Source: Hominenteromicrobium sp964531265
GTDB lineage: Bacteria > Bacillota > Clostridia > Oscillospirales > Acutalibacteraceae
Length of the DNA stretch: 64,000 nt
Reading direction: 5' to 3'
Assembly (NCBI GenBank): GCA_964531265.1
Contig: CAZHDW010000010.1
Coordinates: forward strand, 10,257 to 74,256
The first letter of the stretch is position 1, and each line of letters starts with the position of its first letter. Shown in pieces: positions 40,365 to 49,499 of the stretch. The position numbers and the translations under genes were made by a program. Under the pieces are notes generated by a model, which saw only the letters and a list, made by a program, of their open reading frames with translations, ran no database searches and was not told the DNA's origin.

Positions 40365-41392
40365 TAAAGCTTACCGCCGGCGATCTCAGCCGCAAGCTTT
40401 GCCGTAAGGCGCACTGTGGCTTCGATATCGCTCTCCGCAGTCATAGCCACAGGGCCGTGGATATACCTGCACGGAACGGACAGAGTAAGCGTTCTGACAC
40501 CGTTTTTGGACGTATGTATAACACCTGCATCGTTTGAGCCGGCGCTTGCGGTCTTAGGCTGGCAGGGAATGTCGTTCTCTCGGCCTATCTCAAGAGCGCG
40601 CTTGAAGAATGCACGGTCATAGATAGTAGTTCTGTCCATAAAGGAGACCACCGCACCCTTATTCATCCTGCAAACAGTGTCGAGCGGTGCTGCTCCGGCG
40701 ATATCACCGGCGGTAGTGCCCTCGATAACGATCGCCGCATCGGGCTCAACTATGTATGCAGCGGTTCCCGCACCGCGCATACCGATCTCCTCCTGAACGG
40801 AGAAAACAAAGTATGTATCGTATTCGGGTTCTTCCTTGATGAGCTCAAGGAGCACAAAGCAGCCGGAGCGGTCATCCAGAGCCTTTGCCTTTACAGTGCC
40901 ATGGGAAGCCTCAAAGAACGGTACAAAGCAGGCATTGTCGCCTATCTGAACGTATTTCTCGGCCTCTTCACGAGAGGATGCACCGATATCTATAGCAAGC
41001 TGATCTATCGGAACAGCCTTTTCGCGCTCGTCACCGCCCATGAGATGCACGGGCTTCGCACAGATAACGCCGGGGATAACTCCGTTGACCAGAACGCTTC
41101 TGCCCGAAAGCACCTCTGCGTTTATTCCGCCGACCGTGCTGAACTTCAAGAAGCCCTCTCCGGTTATATTATTGATGACAAAGCCGACCTCGTCCATGTG
41201 TGCGCAGAGCATGACCTTCTTTACAGCGCCGTTCTTACCCTTGCGAAGAGCAATAACATTGCCGAGCGGAGTGACCTCCACAGTATCTGCATAGGGCTTG
41301 ATCTCTTCCAGAATTATATCGCGTACTGCGTCTTCCTCACCGGAAACACCTGTCGCGAGGCAGAGCTTTTTAAGGAGTTCAATATTTTTCAT
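40364..41392 (-). CDS. M42 family metallopeptidase (glutamyl aminopeptidase/endoglucanase M type), copy A
   Basis: Co-catalytic zinc aminopeptidase that forms large tetrahedral complexes in the cytoplasm. The 342-residue protein has the metal motif CAHMDEVGF near 66, DDRSGCFVLLELI near 178 with the bridging Asp, the catalytic Glu pair in SVQEEIGMRGA near 208, and a distal His in VIHTS near 310. The ATG at 41392 is preceded by AGGAGG that lies across the end of the upstream peptidase gene; the TTG three codons earlier is too close to it. Substrate preference cannot be read from sequence. Confidence 0.93.
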   Translation of the reverse strand: MKNIELLKKLCLATGVSGEEDAVRDIILEEIKPYADTVEVTPLGNVIALRKGKNGAVKKVMLCAHMDEVGFVINNITGEGFLKFSTVGGINAEVLSGRSVLVNGVIPGVICAKPVHLMGGDEREKAVPIDQLAIDIGASSREEAEKYVQIGDNACFVPFFEASHGTVKAKALDDRSGCFVLLELIKEEPEYDTYFVFSVQEEIGMRGAGTAAYIVEPDAAIVIEGTTAGDIAGAAPLDTVCRMNKGAVVSFMDRTTIYDRAFFKRALEIGRENDIPCQPKTASAGSNDAGVIHTSKNGVRTLTLSVPCRYIHGPVAMTAESDIEATVRLTAKLAAEIAGGKL

Positions 41393-41397
41393 AATAA

Positions 41398-42417
41398 TCA
41401 AGCCTCCTGATCGTCCATTATATAAGCTGCTATGAGCTTAGCTATGTTTTCCATATCTTCAAGGTCACAGACCTCGGCCGGAGTATGCATGTTGCGCTGC
41501 GGTATCGAGATGAGACCTGTGCGAACACCGCCCCTTGATATGCCGATGCAGTCGGCATTCGTGCCGGTTCTGCCGCCCATTGCTTCAAGCTGGTACGGGA
41601 TATTCTGCTCCTTGGCAAGTCTGATGAGCTTCTTGCTCATTTTTCTGTCCAGAGCCGAAGAGAAGCCTATCATCGGGCCGCCGCCAAGCTCCGCTGTCAG
41701 TCCGGAGGTTCCCGGCTGTGTTGCAAAGGAAACATCCACTGCGATGGCCTCTGTGGGCTCAAGAGTATATGCGCGGATTCTTGCGCCCTGACCGCCAACC
41801 TCTTCACGGGTGGAGCAAACTACCATTACGCAGCAATCGGGGGACTGATCCTTTACGAGCTGTGCCGCACGAATTATGCATGCGCAGCCGGAACGGTCAT
41901 CGAGCGCTGTACCGCTAACTCTGTTGTTGAGCAGCTTCTTAACTGGATTTGTCAGCACGACTCTGTCGCCAACGGATACGAGCTTTTCCACCTCTTCCTT
42001 CGTCATGCCAAGGTCAACTGCCTGCTTGTCGACGGGGTCGACCTTTCCGTCGCCATGTGAAAGGTGCGGAGGCAGTGTACAGATGATGCCTGTAAGAGTC
42101 TCCTTACCGAAAACAGTGACCGCACTGCCGGGCATTGTTCTGCGGTCTATACCGCCCACCTGGGTCAGATGCAGGAAGCCCTCATCATCGATATTTGTAA
42201 CGCACATTCCGATCTGGTCTATATGCGCATCCAAAAGAATTCTGCGCTTTGCGTTCGGGTTACCAAGGATTCCGGTAACGCCGCTGAGCGGATCGGATGT
42301 AACCTCGCTGCAGAAGGACAGTTCCTTCTCAGCAACTTTAAAAACTTCCTCCTCACAGCCGGGGGTTCCGTGCGGTGCGCACAGAGCCAGCGTAAGGCGT
42401 TCGATTTCAGAATACAT
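41398..42417 (-). CDS. M42 family metallopeptidase, copy B
   Basis: Second, clearly diverged M42 enzyme of 339 residues: LLDAHIDQIGM near 55 for the first metal, DDRSGCACIIRAA near 164, catalytic CSTREEVGGQGARIRAY near 193, and the distal histidine in NMHTPAEVCD near 310. Two M42 paralogues in tandem could assemble into mixed or separate 12-subunit particles with different specificity. RBS GGAGG 7 bases before ATG. First gene of the run M42-M42-GNAT-lyase, after the secG terminator. Confidence 0.93.
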   Translation of the reverse strand: MYSEIERLTLALCAPHGTPGCEEEVFKVAEKELSFCSEVTSDPLSGVTGILGNPNAKRRILLDAHIDQIGMCVTNIDDEGFLHLTQVGGIDRRTMPGSAVTVFGKETLTGIICTLPPHLSHGDGKVDPVDKQAVDLGMTKEEVEKLVSVGDRVVLTNPVKKLLNNRVSGTALDDRSGCACIIRAAQLVKDQSPDCCVMVVCSTREEVGGQGARIRAYTLEPTEAIAVDVSFATQPGTSGLTAELGGGPMIGFSSALDRKMSKKLIRLAKEQNIPYQLEAMGGRTGTNADCIGISRGGVRTGLISIPQRNMHTPAEVCDLEDMENIAKLIAAYIMDDQEA

Positions 42418-42475
42418 AAGAATGCCTCCGATACTGTAATTTATGTGCAGGGTCATGACTGAACGTCATTTAATG

Positions 42476-42531
42476 AAAAAACCCCGCCTTCCGGCGAGCG
42501 GAAGCTCACCCAAAGCGGGGTATGATTCGCA
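42476..42531 (-). terminator. Intrinsic terminator of secG
   Basis: Minus strand ACCCCGC pairs with GCGGGGT around an internal GGTGAGCTTCC/GGAAGG-type arm, followed by six T. Confidence 0.85.
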
Positions 42532-42535
42532 ATTA

Positions 42536-42784
42536 TCACTTTGTAAAATACATGATAATGTTGACAACGATGACAACGACAAAGAAGCCCACAGCAATAA
42601 ACTTTGTCCAACGAGCCAGGAACGCATCGATGGAGCGAGCCTTATTCTTTGCAAGGAATGTATCAGCGCCACCGGTAACTGAACCAAGGCTCTGCTGATG
42701 ACCCTCCTGAAGAAGGACAACCAGAATGATCGCGATCGAGAACAGGAGAAGCACGATACCGAAAACGATTTCAACAGCACTCAT
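42536..42784 (-). CDS. secG: Preprotein translocase subunit SecG
   Basis: Small membrane subunit of the SecYEG channel. The 82 residues form two hydrophobic helices (about 4-25 and 61-79) joined by the family's cytoplasmic linker LLQEGHQQSLGSVTGGADTFLAKNKARS with the Gly-rich and FLAKNKARS parts conserved. RBS AGAGGAGGTAAAAATAA precedes the ATG. It is transcribed alone, from a promoter 125 bases upstream to a terminator right after its stop; rnr/smpB, often next to it, are not here. Confidence 0.93.
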   Translation of the reverse strand: MSAVEIVFGIVLLLFSIAIILVVLLQEGHQQSLGSVTGGADTFLAKNKARSIDAFLARWTKFIAVGFFVVVIVVNIIMYFTK

Positions 42785-42906
42785 TTATTTTTACCTCCTC
42801 TGCGAGATGACTTTAACGCTTATAGCTTTCCTATCATATCACAAAGCGCTAAGATTTGCAACTATATTTTTTGTTTTTTTACCGAATAGCACGTTCGCGG
42901 CGGTAC

Positions 42907-42934
42907 ATAATACTTATCGGGCAGCCACAGTCAA
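42907..42934 (-). promoter_or_regulatory. Promoter for secG
   Basis: Minus strand TTGACT (42929-42934), 16-base spacer, TATTAT (42907-42912). Confidence 0.65.
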
Positions 42935-42939
42935 CGCGT

Positions 42940-43153
42940 TTGTGCGCACAAAAGTCCGTGCTAAAAGGCAATTGGGCGGATACAGCCGAGCTGTATCGAT
43001 TTTGTGCGAGGCTGTATGCCGCCCGCTCTTCGGCAGGGTATGTAAAGGCTGTGCTCACAGCAGCGTAAGCTTTTGCTGCAATTTCGGGAGCATCGAAAGC
43101 TCTTGATACTCCCGTAAAAGCGGCATCATGCTATGTCGGAGAGCCGATACATA
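42940..43153. other. Hairpin-dense intergenic region of unknown nature
   Basis: Between the topoisomerase A-subunit stop and the secG promoter are several strong inverted repeats: TTTGTGCGCACAAA (42939-42952), GGGCGGATACAGCC with GGCTGTATGCCGCCC (42974-42987/43010-43024, 14 bp with one bulge), GCAGC/GCTGC (43060-43079), CGGGAG..ATC with GAT..CTCCCG (43085-43114) and ATGTCGG/CCGATACAT (43133-43152). None is followed by a T-run on either strand, so they are not ordinary terminators. No convincing gene overlaps. It could be an RNA gene, a processed 3' region or a decayed repeat element; I cannot decide. Confidence 0.5.
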
Positions 43154-45400
43154 TTATTCCTCTGCGTTCATCTTGACCTGTGCATCGGCATATTCCTCAC
43201 CGTTCGGCAATGCGCCTATGGCAGGAAGCTTCTTTCTGAAACGTGTGGCATTCTGAAGGTCTCCCTCATTATAGACCACGGCGGACATCACTCTGTGTCC
43301 CTTTTTGACTGTCATTGCGGCAACACCCTGAGTATTCTTTGTGGCCTTCGGAGCTACCAGCGCCGTGTTGAACAGGAGCATACGTCCGTTTGAAGCGGTC
43401 AGCAGCACCTCGCTGTCCTCAGCGATATGCAATGCCGCAACGAGCGGAGATTTATCAGAATAGGCATTCAACAGCTTTCTGCGGTTGGTTTTGGTGCTGT
43501 AGGCGGACATTTCCACCTTGGCAACCTTACCGTTTTCAAACACAAACAGCATGTACCCACTGTAATCGGTCGTGGCTGCCATGTATACCGCAGCCTCTCC
43601 GTCATCCATCTGCACCTTTGCCGGGATATAATCACCCATGACGCTGGCCTTTGTATCGGCAAAATCAGCGGCTTTGAGCTTATATACCTGGGCTCTGTCC
43701 GAGAAGAACAGCAGATCCGTCGCATTGGTTGAATCAAGCTGCTGGGTTATCACGTCGCCCTCTTTAAGCTTCTGTTCGCCGCCCATGCGCAGTGAAAGCG
43801 GTGTTATCTTCTTGAAATAGCCTTCCCTTGTGAAGAAGAGGTTTACCTGATAATCCGGTATCTCCTGTACGGGTTCCTCCTCCTTGATCTCATCAGCATA
43901 GATGATAAGGCTTCTTCTCGGCTGGCCGTACTTCGCCGCAACAGCCGTAAGCTCCTTGATGATTATGGTCTTTATGCGGCTTTTTGAGGCCAGTATCGAC
44001 TCAAGATCCTTTATCTCGGCTTCAAGTGCCTCAACCTCCGCAGTACGCTTGAGAATGAACTCGCGGTTGAGGTGGCGCAGACGTATCTCTGCCACATATT
44101 CAGCCTGTATCTCATCAATACCGAAGCCTATCATGAGGTTCGGAACGACCTCGCTCTCCTCCTCCGTCTCTCGTACGATGCGTATTGCCTTGTCGATATC
44201 GAGAAGTATTTTTCTGAGGCCGAGCAGCAAATGCAGCTTTTCTTTTTTCTTTGTCAGATCATAGTGAGTTCTGCGTCTAACGCATTCTATACGGAATGCT
44301 ATCCACTCCTCAAGCAGCTCTCTGACGCCGAGCACCCGGGGAGTTCCGGCTATCAGAACATTAAAATTGCATGAGAAGCTGTCCTCCAGAGCGGTCAGCT
44401 TGAAGAGACGCTGCATCAGCTTATCCGGGTCGACACCGCGCTTCAAATCAATTGTTATCTTGAGTCCGTCAAGACCGGTCTCATCGCGAATATCGGTTAT
44501 TTCCTTGATCTTGCCCTGCTTTACAAGGTCGATGACCTTTTCCACTATCACCTCGATAGTGGCGGTGGGCGGTATCTGTGTGATATCAATACAGTTCGCG
44601 GATTTATCAAAGCTGTATCTTGCGCGAACCTTTATGCTGCCGCGGCCGGTGTTATACACCTGCTCCATTACGCTCTTATCGAAGATTATCTGACCGCCGC
44701 CGGGGAAATCCGGAGCCTGCATCGTGGAGAACAGATCATGCTTCGGGTTTCTCATAAGCTCTATGGTCGTATTGCATATCTCGGCCAGATTGAACGGGCA
44801 TATCGATGACGCCATGCCGACTGCAATACCGGTATTGGCATTTACAAGCACGGACGGAAAAGTTGCCGGAAGAAGCGTGGGCTCCTTCATGGTGCTGTCG
44901 TAGTTGTCTACAAAATCCACCGTGTCCTTATCGATATCCCCGAAGAGCTCCTGGCAGATATCGTCAAGGCGCGCCTCGGTATATCTTGAAGCCGCCCATG
45001 CCATATCTCTGGAATAGAATTTACCGAAGTTTCCCTTGGAATCAACATATGGGTGCAAAAGCGCCTCATAGCCGCGGCTGAGTCTTACCATTGTATCGTA
45101 TATCGCAAGGTCGCCGTGCGGATTGAGCTTCATCGTCTGACCGACTATATTTGCACTCTTGGTTCTTGCCGAGCCGAGGAGCTTCATCTTGTACATGGTG
45201 TAGAGCAGCTTTCGGTGTGACGGCTTAAAGCCGTCTATTTCCGGTATGGCTCGTGACATGATAACGCTCATGGCGTAGGGCATAAAATTCTGTCGAAGAG
45301 TATCGTTTATGTCCTGCTGCACTATCTGGCCGGAGCCCGCTATAAAGCCCTGCATCTTCGGTGCGCTGTCGCGCTTTGACTGCTGCTTTTTTCTTGGCAT
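43154..45400 (-). CDS. DNA topoisomerase IIA, A subunit (ParC/GyrA-like)
   Basis: DNA-cleaving subunit of a type IIA topoisomerase, 748 residues. It shows the breakage-reunion domain with the catalytic Tyr140 in WAASRYTEARL, the PHGDLAIYDTMVRLSR helix-turn-helix near 95-110 that in GyrA/ParC contains quinolone-resistance positions, and beta-propeller-type repeats at the C-terminus (VYKLKAADF, FVFENGKVAKVEM, LLTASNGRMLLFN). The classic GyrA-box is not obvious, which favours topoisomerase IV function. Paired with its B subunit 19 bases upstream. Many clostridia carry this pair besides gyrase; assigning ParC is inference because gyrAB are outside the window. Confidence 0.9.
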   Translation of the reverse strand: MPRKKQQSKRDSAPKMQGFIAGSGQIVQQDINDTLRQNFMPYAMSVIMSRAIPEIDGFKPSHRKLLYTMYKMKLLGSARTKSANIVGQTMKLNPHGDLAIYDTMVRLSRGYEALLHPYVDSKGNFGKFYSRDMAWAASRYTEARLDDICQELFGDIDKDTVDFVDNYDSTMKEPTLLPATFPSVLVNANTGIAVGMASSICPFNLAEICNTTIELMRNPKHDLFSTMQAPDFPGGGQIIFDKSVMEQVYNTGRGSIKVRARYSFDKSANCIDITQIPPTATIEVIVEKVIDLVKQGKIKEITDIRDETGLDGLKITIDLKRGVDPDKLMQRLFKLTALEDSFSCNFNVLIAGTPRVLGVRELLEEWIAFRIECVRRRTHYDLTKKKEKLHLLLGLRKILLDIDKAIRIVRETEEESEVVPNLMIGFGIDEIQAEYVAEIRLRHLNREFILKRTAEVEALEAEIKDLESILASKSRIKTIIIKELTAVAAKYGQPRRSLIIYADEIKEEEPVQEIPDYQVNLFFTREGYFKKITPLSLRMGGEQKLKEGDVITQQLDSTNATDLLFFSDRAQVYKLKAADFADTKASVMGDYIPAKVQMDDGEAAVYMAATTDYSGYMLFVFENGKVAKVEMSAYSTKTNRRKLLNAYSDKSPLVAALHIAEDSEVLLTASNGRMLLFNTALVAPKATKNTQGVAAMTVKKGHRVMSAVVYNEGDLQNATRFRKKLPAIGALPNGEEYADAQVKMNAEE

Positions 45401-45419
45401 TTATCTCACTCCCCTTCCG

Positions 45420-47402
45420 TTATGACACATCAAGGTCATCCATATATTCGCTTCCGTGCTCGGCAATGTAATCCTTTCGTCCCGAAAGATTGTCTCCGAG
45501 CAGGATATCGAACATCTGCGCAGCCAGCTCGACATCGCCGGGATTTATCTGAATGAGTCTGCGTGTTTTGGGGTTCATGGTGGTAAGATTCATCATGTCG
45601 GCATCGTTTTCACCGAGACCCTTACTGCGCTGAATGGTGTACTTCTGCCCTGCAAGCTCGTTCAGGAATCTTTCCTTTTCCTGCTCATTATAGGCAAAAT
45701 AGGTCTTGTCCTTTGAGTTTATCTCATAGAGCGGAGACTCTGCGATAAACACCTTGCCGAGATTTATAAGGTCGGGTGTGAGCCTATAAAGCATTGTCAG
45801 AAGCATTGTTCTGATGTGGAAGCCGTCAACATCGGCATCGGTACACAGAATTATTTTGTTCCAACGCAGAGCATTTATGTTGAACGCGCCTATCGACTTA
45901 TTCGCCTTTGTCTTTACCTGAACACCGCAGCCGAGCACCTTTATGAGATCGGTGATAACATCATTCTTGAATATCTTGTCATAATCGGCCTTAAGGCAGT
46001 TGAGTATTTTACCGCGAATCGGCATTACCGCCTGATAGTTCGGGTCCCTTGCCTGCTTTACGGAGCCTAGAGCCGAATCACCCTCAACGATGAATATTTC
46101 TCTCTCGTTTACATCCTTACTGCGGCAGTCGACGAACTTGGCCACTCGACCGGTGATATCCATTTTCGCCGTCAGCTTGCCCTTCAGATTCAGACGCGTC
46201 TTCTCTGCATCCTCTCTGGAACGCTTGTTGATGAGCACCTGCGCCGCGATTTTTTCAGCCTCGGCAGGATTCTCAATAAAGTAAACCTCAAGGTAATGCC
46301 TGAGCATCTCCACCATGGCATCCTGCAGACCCTTGTTTGTGACCGCCTTCTTTGTCTGGTTGGCATATGAGGTCATCGTTGAGAAGGAGGACATGACCAG
46401 AATAAGGCAATCCTCGATATCCTGATATTTTATCTTTGATTCCGATTTCGTATACTTATTGTTCTGCTTCAGATAGGCATCTATCTGATAAACAAATGCA
46501 TTCTGCACAGCCTTATCCGGCGCACCGCCGAATTCGAGCCAGCTTGAATTGTGGTAGTACTCCGTAAGGTGGAGTCGGTTTGAAAACGCCACCGAAACAT
46601 TGATCTTGGCATTGTAGAGCGGCAGGTCTGCACGGTCGCGCACCTGCTTTTCGGACTGCCAGAACTGCACTGAGGTCAATGCATCCTCACCGCAGATCTC
46701 CTTAACATAGTCCTGTATACCGTTCTCGTAGCAGAACTCCGTTGTCTCGAACTTATTCGGAGCTGTCTCATTTCTGAAAACAAACTTAACACCCGCATTG
46801 ACAATGGACTGTCTGCGCAGGATGTCGGTATAATACTCCGCCGGAACATCTATCTCCGTAAAAACATTTATATCGGGCTTCCAACGGATCTTAGAGCCCG
46901 TACCGCGCTTTGAATACGGCTCCTTGTTGAGGCCGCCTATATTCTCGCCCTTCTCAAAATGGAGGGTATATCTAAATCCGTCGTATCTGATATCGGCATC
47001 CATGTACTCGGATGCATACTGTGTGGCGCAGAGACCGAGTCCGTTGAGACCCAGTGAATAGTCATAGCTGCCGCCGTCGTTATTGCTGTACTTGCCGCCC
47101 GCATACATTTCGCAGAAGACAAGCTCCCAGTTATATTTTTCTTCGCTCTTGTTATAATCTACCGGAATTCCGCGTCCGTGATCCTCAACCTCTACGGAGT
47201 GATCCGCGTAACGCGTAATGGTGATCTCCTTGCCATAGCCCTGACGTGCCTCATCAATAGCATTGGACAGTATTTCAAAAATCGCATGCTCGCATCCATC
47301 AAGTCCGTCCGAGCCGAATATGACCGCCGGACGCAGACGAACTCTGTCCGCACCCTTGAGGCTTTTTATGCTGTCATCGCCATAGCGCTGCTTTTTCGCC
47401 AT
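45420..47402 (-). CDS. DNA topoisomerase IIA, B subunit (ParE/GyrB-like, divergent)
   Basis: ATPase and TOPRIM subunit, 660 residues. GHKL ATPase features are present (EILSNAIDEARQGYG near 42, DHGRGIPVDY near 74, GLNGLGLCATQYAS near 118), then the TOPRIM acid EGDSALGSVKQARD near 440 and the Asp-x-Asp metal site CTDADVDGFHIRT near 525, with the QRSKGLGENDADMM tail motif. The opening LKGADRVRLRPAVIFGSDG differs from the usual VRKRPGMYIG, and EGDSALGS replaces EGDSAGGS, so this is a divergent branch. ATG right after GAAAGGAAAAG. Confidence 0.9.
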   Translation of the reverse strand: MAKKQRYGDDSIKSLKGADRVRLRPAVIFGSDGLDGCEHAIFEILSNAIDEARQGYGKEITITRYADHSVEVEDHGRGIPVDYNKSEEKYNWELVFCEMYAGGKYSNNDGGSYDYSLGLNGLGLCATQYASEYMDADIRYDGFRYTLHFEKGENIGGLNKEPYSKRGTGSKIRWKPDINVFTEIDVPAEYYTDILRRQSIVNAGVKFVFRNETAPNKFETTEFCYENGIQDYVKEICGEDALTSVQFWQSEKQVRDRADLPLYNAKINVSVAFSNRLHLTEYYHNSSWLEFGGAPDKAVQNAFVYQIDAYLKQNNKYTKSESKIKYQDIEDCLILVMSSFSTMTSYANQTKKAVTNKGLQDAMVEMLRHYLEVYFIENPAEAEKIAAQVLINKRSREDAEKTRLNLKGKLTAKMDITGRVAKFVDCRSKDVNEREIFIVEGDSALGSVKQARDPNYQAVMPIRGKILNCLKADYDKIFKNDVITDLIKVLGCGVQVKTKANKSIGAFNINALRWNKIILCTDADVDGFHIRTMLLTMLYRLTPDLINLGKVFIAESPLYEINSKDKTYFAYNEQEKERFLNELAGQKYTIQRSKGLGENDADMMNLTTMNPKTRRLIQINPGDVELAAQMFDILLGDNLSGRKDYIAEHGSEYMDDLDVS

Positions 47403-47433
47403 CCGTCTTTTCCTTTCTTAGAGATGTCCCATA

Positions 47434-47469
47434 AACAAACGTAAAGGGAATGCACTTCACATTCCCTTT
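47434..47469 (-). terminator. Hairpin terminator after ftsH
   Basis: Perfect 10-bp stem AAAGGGAATG/CATTCCCTTT on the minus strand, followed by ACGTTTGTTT; the T-run is weak, so read-through into the topoisomerase genes is plausible. Confidence 0.6.
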
Positions 47470-47479
47470 CGCTGCAAGG

Positions 47480-49444
47480 TTATTCCTTATCTTCTGTATT
47501 CTGCTCTGCCTCTGCCGCATTGAGCTCTTCGGCGACTTCTGCAGCAAAATCCGCTGCTGTCTCGCTCTGTGCTGCATTTGCAGGGAGCAATGTACCCTCG
47601 ATAACGCCGATGAATTCATCGGAATCAAGCTTTTCACGCTCGAACAGCACTGCTGCCAGACGGTGAAGCACATCGATATGATCGGAGAGTATCTTCTCGG
47701 TCTTGTTGTAAGCCTCAGTTATCATGGACTTGACCTCGGCATCGATAGCTGCCGCTGTCTGCTCGGAATAGTTGCTGACATGACCCATTTCCTTACCGAG
47801 GAAAGGATTGCTGCCGTCACTGCCATAGGTTATCGGGCCGAGATTGTCGCTCATGCCGTACTTTGTGATCATTTCACGAACAATCTTCGATGCACGCTCG
47901 ATATCGTTGGAGGCTCCTGTGGAGATATCCTTGAGCACAAGTGCTTCGGCCACACGACCGCCGAGGAGAGAGACAAGCTCCGTCTTCATCTCGTTCTTGC
48001 TCTTGAAGGTCTTATCCTCCGTCGGCAGATACATGGTGTAGCCGCCTGCCATACCACGCGGTATGATGGATATCTGATGGACGGGATCGTGGCTGTCCGA
48101 ATAGTAGGAGGCTATTGCATGACCAGCCTCATGATAGGCGGTAAGCTGCTTTTCCTTTTCGGTCATGACGCGGCTCTTCTTCTCAGTACCGACAACGACC
48201 TTGATGGTAGCCTCTTCGATCTCTTCCATGGTGATAGCTCTGTGATCTTTACGCGCCGCAAGAAGTGCAGCCTCATTCAGGAGATTTTCAAGGTCAGCAC
48301 CCGTAAAGCCGGCTGTTGACTTTGCAATTGTCGAGAGCACAACATCCGGAGCCAGGGGCTTGCCCTTTGCATGTACGCGAAGTATATCCTCACGACCCTT
48401 GACATCGGGATAGCCTACAGTGACCTGACGGTCGAAGCGACCCGGACGCATGAGAGCCGGATCGAGAATATCCGGGCGGTTGGTTGCCGCGATCATGATA
48501 ACGCCCTCATTAGCGCCGAAGCCATCCATCTCAACCAGAAGCTGGTTCAGGGTCTGCTCTCTCTCATCATGGCCGCCGCCGAGACCGGCACCGCGCTGTC
48601 TGCCGACAGCATCTATCTCATCGATAAATATGATGCAGGGCTTATTTTTCTTTGCCTTTTCAAAAAGGTCTCTGACACGTGAAGCACCGACACCGACAAA
48701 CATCTCAACAAAATCCGAACCGGATATTGAGAAGAACGGCACACCGGCCTCACCTGCAACGGCCCTTGCAAGAAGGGTCTTACCCGTGCCCGGAGGGCCA
48801 ACGAGCAGCACGCCCTTCGGGATACGTGCACCAAGGTCATTGTACTTTACAGGGCTCTTGAGGAACTCTACGATCTCTCTGAGCTCTTCCTTTTCCTCAT
48901 CCGCACCTGCGACATCCGCAAATGTCGTGCGGCGCTTCTCGTCGCTGAGCTGCTTTACCTTTGCCTTGCCGAAATTCATCTGATTTCCGGCTCCGCCGCC
49001 GTTCATACGACGCATCATTATCACCCAGAAAATGACGAGCAGTGCTATCGTCAGCAGCGTGGGCAGCAGGCTGACAAGCCAACTGGTCTCCGCCGGACGA
49101 ACGACATTCTGCGTCATTCTGTCATTGGGATGTGCTTCGTTGTAAGCATCGATGTCGTCGCTGACATCACCGTAGAACAGGCTGATATTCGGAACGGTAT
49201 ACCGCAGATTGGATTCCTTGCCGTCCTCATCGGTAACGACAAAGCTCATTTCGCCGGTACCGAGATCAAGCTTATAAGAGCGCACCTGACCGTCTTCGAA
49301 ATAGCCCACCACGTCGGAGTACATCAGGCCATATGTGTCGGTATCCGTACCGCTGAAAATAAAGAACAGCACGAAGAAGAGCAGCAACGGCACTCCAAGG
49401 TAGATTACAAGATTTCTTATGATCTTTTTGTTATTGTTGTCCAA
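47480..49444 (-). CDS. ftsH: ATP-dependent zinc metalloprotease FtsH
   Basis: Membrane-bound AAA+ protease degrading misassembled membrane proteins and regulators. The 654-residue protein has two membrane helices (about 9-28 and 126-148) around an extracytoplasmic domain, Walker A GPPGTGKT near 215-222, Walker B IIFIDEIDAVG near 270, the second region of homology (ATNRPDILDPALMRPGRFDRQV) and the zinc site HEAGH near 435, then an acidic tail. Start is TTG at 49444, preceded by GGGAGG at 7 bases; no closer ATG fits. Follows hpt by 55 bases in the classical tilS-hpt-ftsH cluster. Confidence 0.97.
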   Translation of the reverse strand: MDNNNKKIIRNLVIYLGVPLLLFFVLFFIFSGTDTDTYGLMYSDVVGYFEDGQVRSYKLDLGTGEMSFVVTDEDGKESNLRYTVPNISLFYGDVSDDIDAYNEAHPNDRMTQNVVRPAETSWLVSLLPTLLTIALLVIFWVIMMRRMNGGGAGNQMNFGKAKVKQLSDEKRRTTFADVAGADEEKEELREIVEFLKSPVKYNDLGARIPKGVLLVGPPGTGKTLLARAVAGEAGVPFFSISGSDFVEMFVGVGASRVRDLFEKAKKNKPCIIFIDEIDAVGRQRGAGLGGGHDEREQTLNQLLVEMDGFGANEGVIMIAATNRPDILDPALMRPGRFDRQVTVGYPDVKGREDILRVHAKGKPLAPDVVLSTIAKSTAGFTGADLENLLNEAALLAARKDHRAITMEEIEEATIKVVVGTEKKSRVMTEKEKQLTAYHEAGHAIASYYSDSHDPVHQISIIPRGMAGGYTMYLPTEDKTFKSKNEMKTELVSLLGGRVAEALVLKDISTGASNDIERASKIVREMITKYGMSDNLGPITYGSDGSNPFLGKEMGHVSNYSEQTAAAIDAEVKSMITEAYNKTEKILSDHIDVLHRLAAVLFEREKLDSDEFIGVIEGTLLPANAAQSETAADFAAEVAEELNAAEAEQNTEDKE

Positions 49445-49499
49445 GTTCCGACCTCCCGGAAAAAATTATTTGCTTATGCATATTTCAACAGAAAATCTA

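Noticed and set aside
43054..43129. Short minus-strand frame beginning MMPLLREYQE after the topoisomerase gene
   Set aside because: No RBS, and it lies across strong hairpins; more likely a chance frame in the structured region.
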